Below are positions 61,469-64,000 of a stretch of DNA of 64,000 bases, in pieces (position 1 is the stretch's first letter; every line of letters begins with the position of its first letter). Below the pieces are notes generated by a model, which saw only the letters and a list, made by a program, of their open reading frames with translations, had not been told where the DNA came from and did not search any database. The stretch spans positions 1-64,000 of the forward strand of contig JBBRHV010000002.1 in assembly GCA_038222225.1 (NCBI GenBank), in the 5' to 3' direction. A program made the position numbers and the translations under genes. The stretch comes from JAKLFA01 sp038222225 (GTDB lineage Bacteria > Omnitrophota > Gorgyraeia > Zapsychrales > JANLHA01).

Positions 61469-62665
61469 TTATTCTGTCTCACTGTCAACCACCGACTCAT
61501 CCTCAGCCACAGCCTCATCCTCTAATAAAAGATCTGGCTCTTGAGCAGCGGGCAGCTCCTGAACTTTATTGAGTTTCCTCTCGATCGTACGGCTCTTGCT
61601 GGACGCCTGCTCAATGGAATGACTGGCTTCCTGAAGTTTCTTATGTGTTTTATCCAGAATGCCGCCGAACTTTGAAAATTCCGTTTTAATCGCTCCTAAA
61701 AGCTGCCACACCTCACTGGCCCGTTTTTCAACAGCCAGCGTACGGAATCCCATCTGCAGACTATTTAATAGCGCTGCGATGGTCATTGGTCCGGCCACCA
61801 CAATTCTGAACTCCCGCTGCAGCACCTCACATAATCCGGCACGGCTGATCACCTCAGCATAAAGACCTTCGGTCGGTAAAAACATCACCGCAAAATCCGT
61901 TGTGTACGGGGGATCAATATATTTTTCCTGGATCTTTTTAGCTTCCAACTTAATGCGCTGTTCTAAGGCCTTGACCGCCTCTTCAACCTGAGCCTTGTCC
62001 CCGAGGTCCTGCGCTTCCTGCAGGCGATGATAATCTTCCATCGGGAACTTAGCGTCTATCGGCAGCCTCTCGCCCTTAGGAAAGACAATGGCAAACTCCA
62101 CCGGATCTTTACTGTCCTTCTTGGTCACAGCATTCTTTTCATACTGCTCCGGCGTGAGGATCTGTTCCAAAAGATTGCCCAACTGAACTTCTCCCCATGT
62201 TCCGCGCGTCTTGACATTGGTTAACACCTTTTTAAGATCACCAACCCCTACCGCCAAATTGCGCATTTCCCCCAGATCCTGATGAACCTTTGAAAGCTGA
62301 TCATCGACCAATTTGAACGATTCGCCCAGCCGCTTTTCAAGCGTCGAATGAAGCTTCTCATCCACGGTTTCACGGATCTGCTCAAGTTTGGTATTGTTAT
62401 CTTTCTGGAGAAACTCCAGCCTCTTTTCAACAGACTCCCTCACCGATTCAAATCCTTGCCGCAGAGAATCGCCGACCCCTTTTAACGTGTCGCGCAGTTC
62501 CTCCCTGTTCTTGGCAAGATCTTCTCGGACAATACGCTCCGTCCGTTCCTGATTTTTAGCGAGTTCATCAAAACGATGCCGCTGGTCAGCAGTCAACGTG
62601 CGCCATAGGACAAACAGCACCGCAATACTATTGAGACACAATAGCCCGATCATTAACGTGTCCAT
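61469..62665 (-). CDS. rmuC: DNA recombination protein RmuC
   Basis: RmuC limits inversion or recombination at short repeats and is nuclease-like. It has an N-terminal membrane helix (LMIGLLCLNSIAVLFVLWRTL), a long coiled coil (about 30-135) and the core domain with TRGTWGEVQLGNLLEQILTPEQYEKN, LPIDAKFPMEDYHRL and FLPTEGLYAEVI. It ends in a second coiled coil and an acidic tail. It is 398 aa. Confidence 0.93.
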   Translation of the reverse strand: MDTLMIGLLCLNSIAVLFVLWRTLTADQRHRFDELAKNQERTERIVREDLAKNREELRDTLKGVGDSLRQGFESVRESVEKRLEFLQKDNNTKLEQIRETVDEKLHSTLEKRLGESFKLVDDQLSKVHQDLGEMRNLAVGVGDLKKVLTNVKTRGTWGEVQLGNLLEQILTPEQYEKNAVTKKDSKDPVEFAIVFPKGERLPIDAKFPMEDYHRLQEAQDLGDKAQVEEAVKALEQRIKLEAKKIQEKYIDPPYTTDFAVMFLPTEGLYAEVISRAGLCEVLQREFRIVVAGPMTIAALLNSLQMGFRTLAVEKRASEVWQLLGAIKTEFSKFGGILDKTHKKLQEASHSIEQASSKSRTIERKLNKVQELPAAQEPDLLLEDEAVAEDESVVDSETE

Positions 62666-62763
62666 AACCCAACCTTTGATGTATGAATTTTTGAAAAATG
62701 CCGTTTGATTGTAGCAAGAGAATAAAAAGAAGTCCAGGAAACCCTGAACATATCATAACGCCA

Positions 62764-63924
62764 TCAACCTTTCACCACCGCCAACGGCTTTAATTCAATC
62801 ACCGGTTCAACCAGATCCTGTTGCTCATCCATGACAATATTGATATCTTTATACGCACTTGAGGCCTCATCCAGATCGCGCCTGCTGCGGATGGAATGCA
62901 GAATCCCCTGCGTTTCAAGCTTCTGTTGCTCAGCCGCCAGATCCAATACTTTACAGGCACGATGCCGGCTCATCCGGCGTCCAGCCCCATGGGAACAGGA
63001 ACAAAAACTTTCCGGATTTCCTTTGCCCTTAACAATATAAGATGACGTTCCCTGAGAACCGGGAATAATACCGATCTCCCCTTGATACGCGGCAGTTGCC
63101 CCTTTGCGATGAACCCAAACCTTCTTGCCGAAGTGCTCTTCCAACGCGGCATAATTATGGTGAATGTTGATCATTTGCCCGAACTCACATGAAAGCACAT
63201 ACAAAAATGCTTTCTGAATGTATTCGATCATCAGTTCCCGATTTCGAAAAGCAAATTCAAGGGCAAAATTCATGGCTTGAATATATTCATCAAACTCCCG
63301 GCAATCATTGGGCAGAAAGGCCAACCCGCCTTCTCCATTATATTGAGGCAGCTTCGGAAATCTCTTGGCGTCGACTTTTTGAGCTTTTTGATTATATTCT
63401 TTGGCAATCTTATACCCAAAATTCCGACTTCCTGAATGCACCATGACCCAAATAAAACCGTCTGACCCTTTTTGAATTTCAATGAAATGATTTCCGCCGC
63501 CTAAAGAACCAAGCTGACGGCGCGCAGACTCCAGTTCTCTCTCCACAACCGCGACCCGCGGAGCCCGGAAGAAACCATCCCACTTCTGCGCTTTTTTGTG
63601 GTGATTAAATCCTAACGGAATGTAGGCGCGAATACCCGCTAAAACCTTTTTCAGATCTTCAATAGAAATTTCCCGCAATGACGTGCGCACCGCGCTCATA
63701 CCGCAGCCAATATCGACACCGACAGCATTCGGGATAACGGTATCCACACAGGCCGCCACCCCGCCGATCGGCATTCCATATCCGGAATGCGCATCCGGCA
63801 TCAGGCACACATGTTCGTACATAAACGGCAGCGCGGCCACATCCCGCGCTTGATTTAAAGCGTCCTCTTCCGGCGTATTGCACCAGCTTTGAATGGGGAC
63901 TCCATTGCTTTGAATTGTTTTCAT
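62764..63924 (-). CDS. rtcB: RNA-splicing ligase RtcB
   Basis: GTP- and Mn-dependent ligase joining 2',3'-cyclic phosphate or 3'-phosphate RNA to 5'-OH ends. It has GVDIGCGMSAVRT (Mn ligands), LGGGNHFIEIQ, HSGSRNFGYKIAKEYN, INIHHNYAALE, GSQGTSSYIVKG and the guanylylated His in CSHGAGRRMSR. It is 386 aa. The ATG follows AAGAAGGGATAGG. No archease or rtcA gene follows in this window; the upstream side is cut by the window edge. Confidence 0.96.
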   Translation of the reverse strand: MKTIQSNGVPIQSWCNTPEEDALNQARDVAALPFMYEHVCLMPDAHSGYGMPIGGVAACVDTVIPNAVGVDIGCGMSAVRTSLREISIEDLKKVLAGIRAYIPLGFNHHKKAQKWDGFFRAPRVAVVERELESARRQLGSLGGGNHFIEIQKGSDGFIWVMVHSGSRNFGYKIAKEYNQKAQKVDAKRFPKLPQYNGEGGLAFLPNDCREFDEYIQAMNFALEFAFRNRELMIEYIQKAFLYVLSCEFGQMINIHHNYAALEEHFGKKVWVHRKGATAAYQGEIGIIPGSQGTSSYIVKGKGNPESFCSCSHGAGRRMSRHRACKVLDLAAEQQKLETQGILHSIRSRRDLDEASSAYKDINIVMDEQQDLVEPVIELKPLAVVKG

Positions 63925-64000
63925 CCTATCCCTTCTTTCACCGGTCTCTCAAAATCATCACAGGCCTAGACCCCGGCCCTGCCGATCGACTGTTCACCAA

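Noticed and set aside
60308..63924. A coordinated RNA-repair or defence system around rtcB
   Set aside because: Neighbours (rmuC, pgeF, cutA, thioredoxin-like) are ordinary and there is no rtcA, rtcR or archease, so rtcB looks like a lone gene here.
63938..64000. Open frame of about 20 codons ending right before rtcB
   Set aside because: It runs off the window edge, and its short sequence matches nothing I know (I looked for an archease C-terminus).

Overview
The window looks like chromosomal DNA of a diderm (outer-membrane, lipid A-making) bacterium from an uncultured or candidate lineage. Lipid A and outer-membrane genes (lpxA, fused lpxC/fabZ, lpxD, lpxI, bamA, skp/ompH, lptF, lptG, lolC, lolD) sit among gene orders best known from Firmicutes (mcsA-mcsB-clpC-radA-yacL-ispD-ispF-cysE-cysS, tmk-holB-ricT-metG, ispE-spoVG-glmU-prs-rplY-pth, rpsF-ssb-rpsR-rplI-dnaB). 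My guess is Omnitrophota or a PVC-like relative; this is inference from gene content, not a database match. No phage, insertion sequence with a transposase, CRISPR array or defence island is visible. Almost every base lies in housekeeping genes.

Layout. 1-2.1 kb (minus): a transporter, smpB and tmRNA, i.e. the ribosome-rescue pair. 2.1-2.6 kb: a sigma70-type promoter, two related structured ~98-nt units and tRNA-Leu(CAG). 2.7-8.3 kb (plus): pyruvate dehydrogenase aceE-aceF-lpdA, ending in a terminator. 8.3-13.7 kb (minus): a large unknown envelope protein, two lipoproteins, Maf and pyrE. 13.8-16.7 kb (plus): comF, lptF, lptG. 16.7-40.8 kb (minus): a long run driven at least in part by a consensus promoter before lysS, reading lysS-lolC-lolD-ilvE-mcsA-mcsB-clpC-(AsmA-like)-radA-yacL-ispD-ispF-cysE-cysS-tmk-holB-ricT-metG-mtnA-thiL-tsaE-tsaB-alr. 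40.9-58.1 kb (minus): hisG, a 33-aa COX24-type ribosomal protein, a TPR protein, ispE, spoVG, tRNA-Gln, glmU, prs, rplY, pth, rpsF, ssb, rpsR, rplI, dnaB, bamA, skp, lpxD, lpxC-fabZ, lpxA, lpxI. 58.2-59.7 kb (plus): a PpiD/SurA-like chaperone. 59.7-63.9 kb (minus): thioredoxin-like protein, cutA, pgeF, rmuC, rtcB.

The genes cover connected jobs: acetyl-CoA production, non-mevalonate isoprenoid synthesis (ispD, ispE, ispF), lipid A synthesis and outer-membrane assembly (BamA, Skp, Lol, Lpt), protein quality control by phospho-arginine tagging (McsA/McsB/ClpC) and by tmRNA, translation and replication.

The most unusual features are: (1) a family of interspersed inverted repeats built from degenerate CACTA/ACACAAG units in the first 13 kb, whose ends coincide with stop codons and which supply the signal peptides of two adjacent lipoproteins; (2) two tandem structured units with co-varying stems directly before tRNA-Leu; (3) a tmRNA whose candidate tags do not end in the usual Ala-Ala; (4) an in-frame TAA in the first membrane hairpin of the YacL-like PIN/TRAM gene; (5) a SpoVG with an inserted zinc ribbon; (6) a shortened GlmU with altered acetyltransferase-site residues; (7) two genes that appear to be leaderless.
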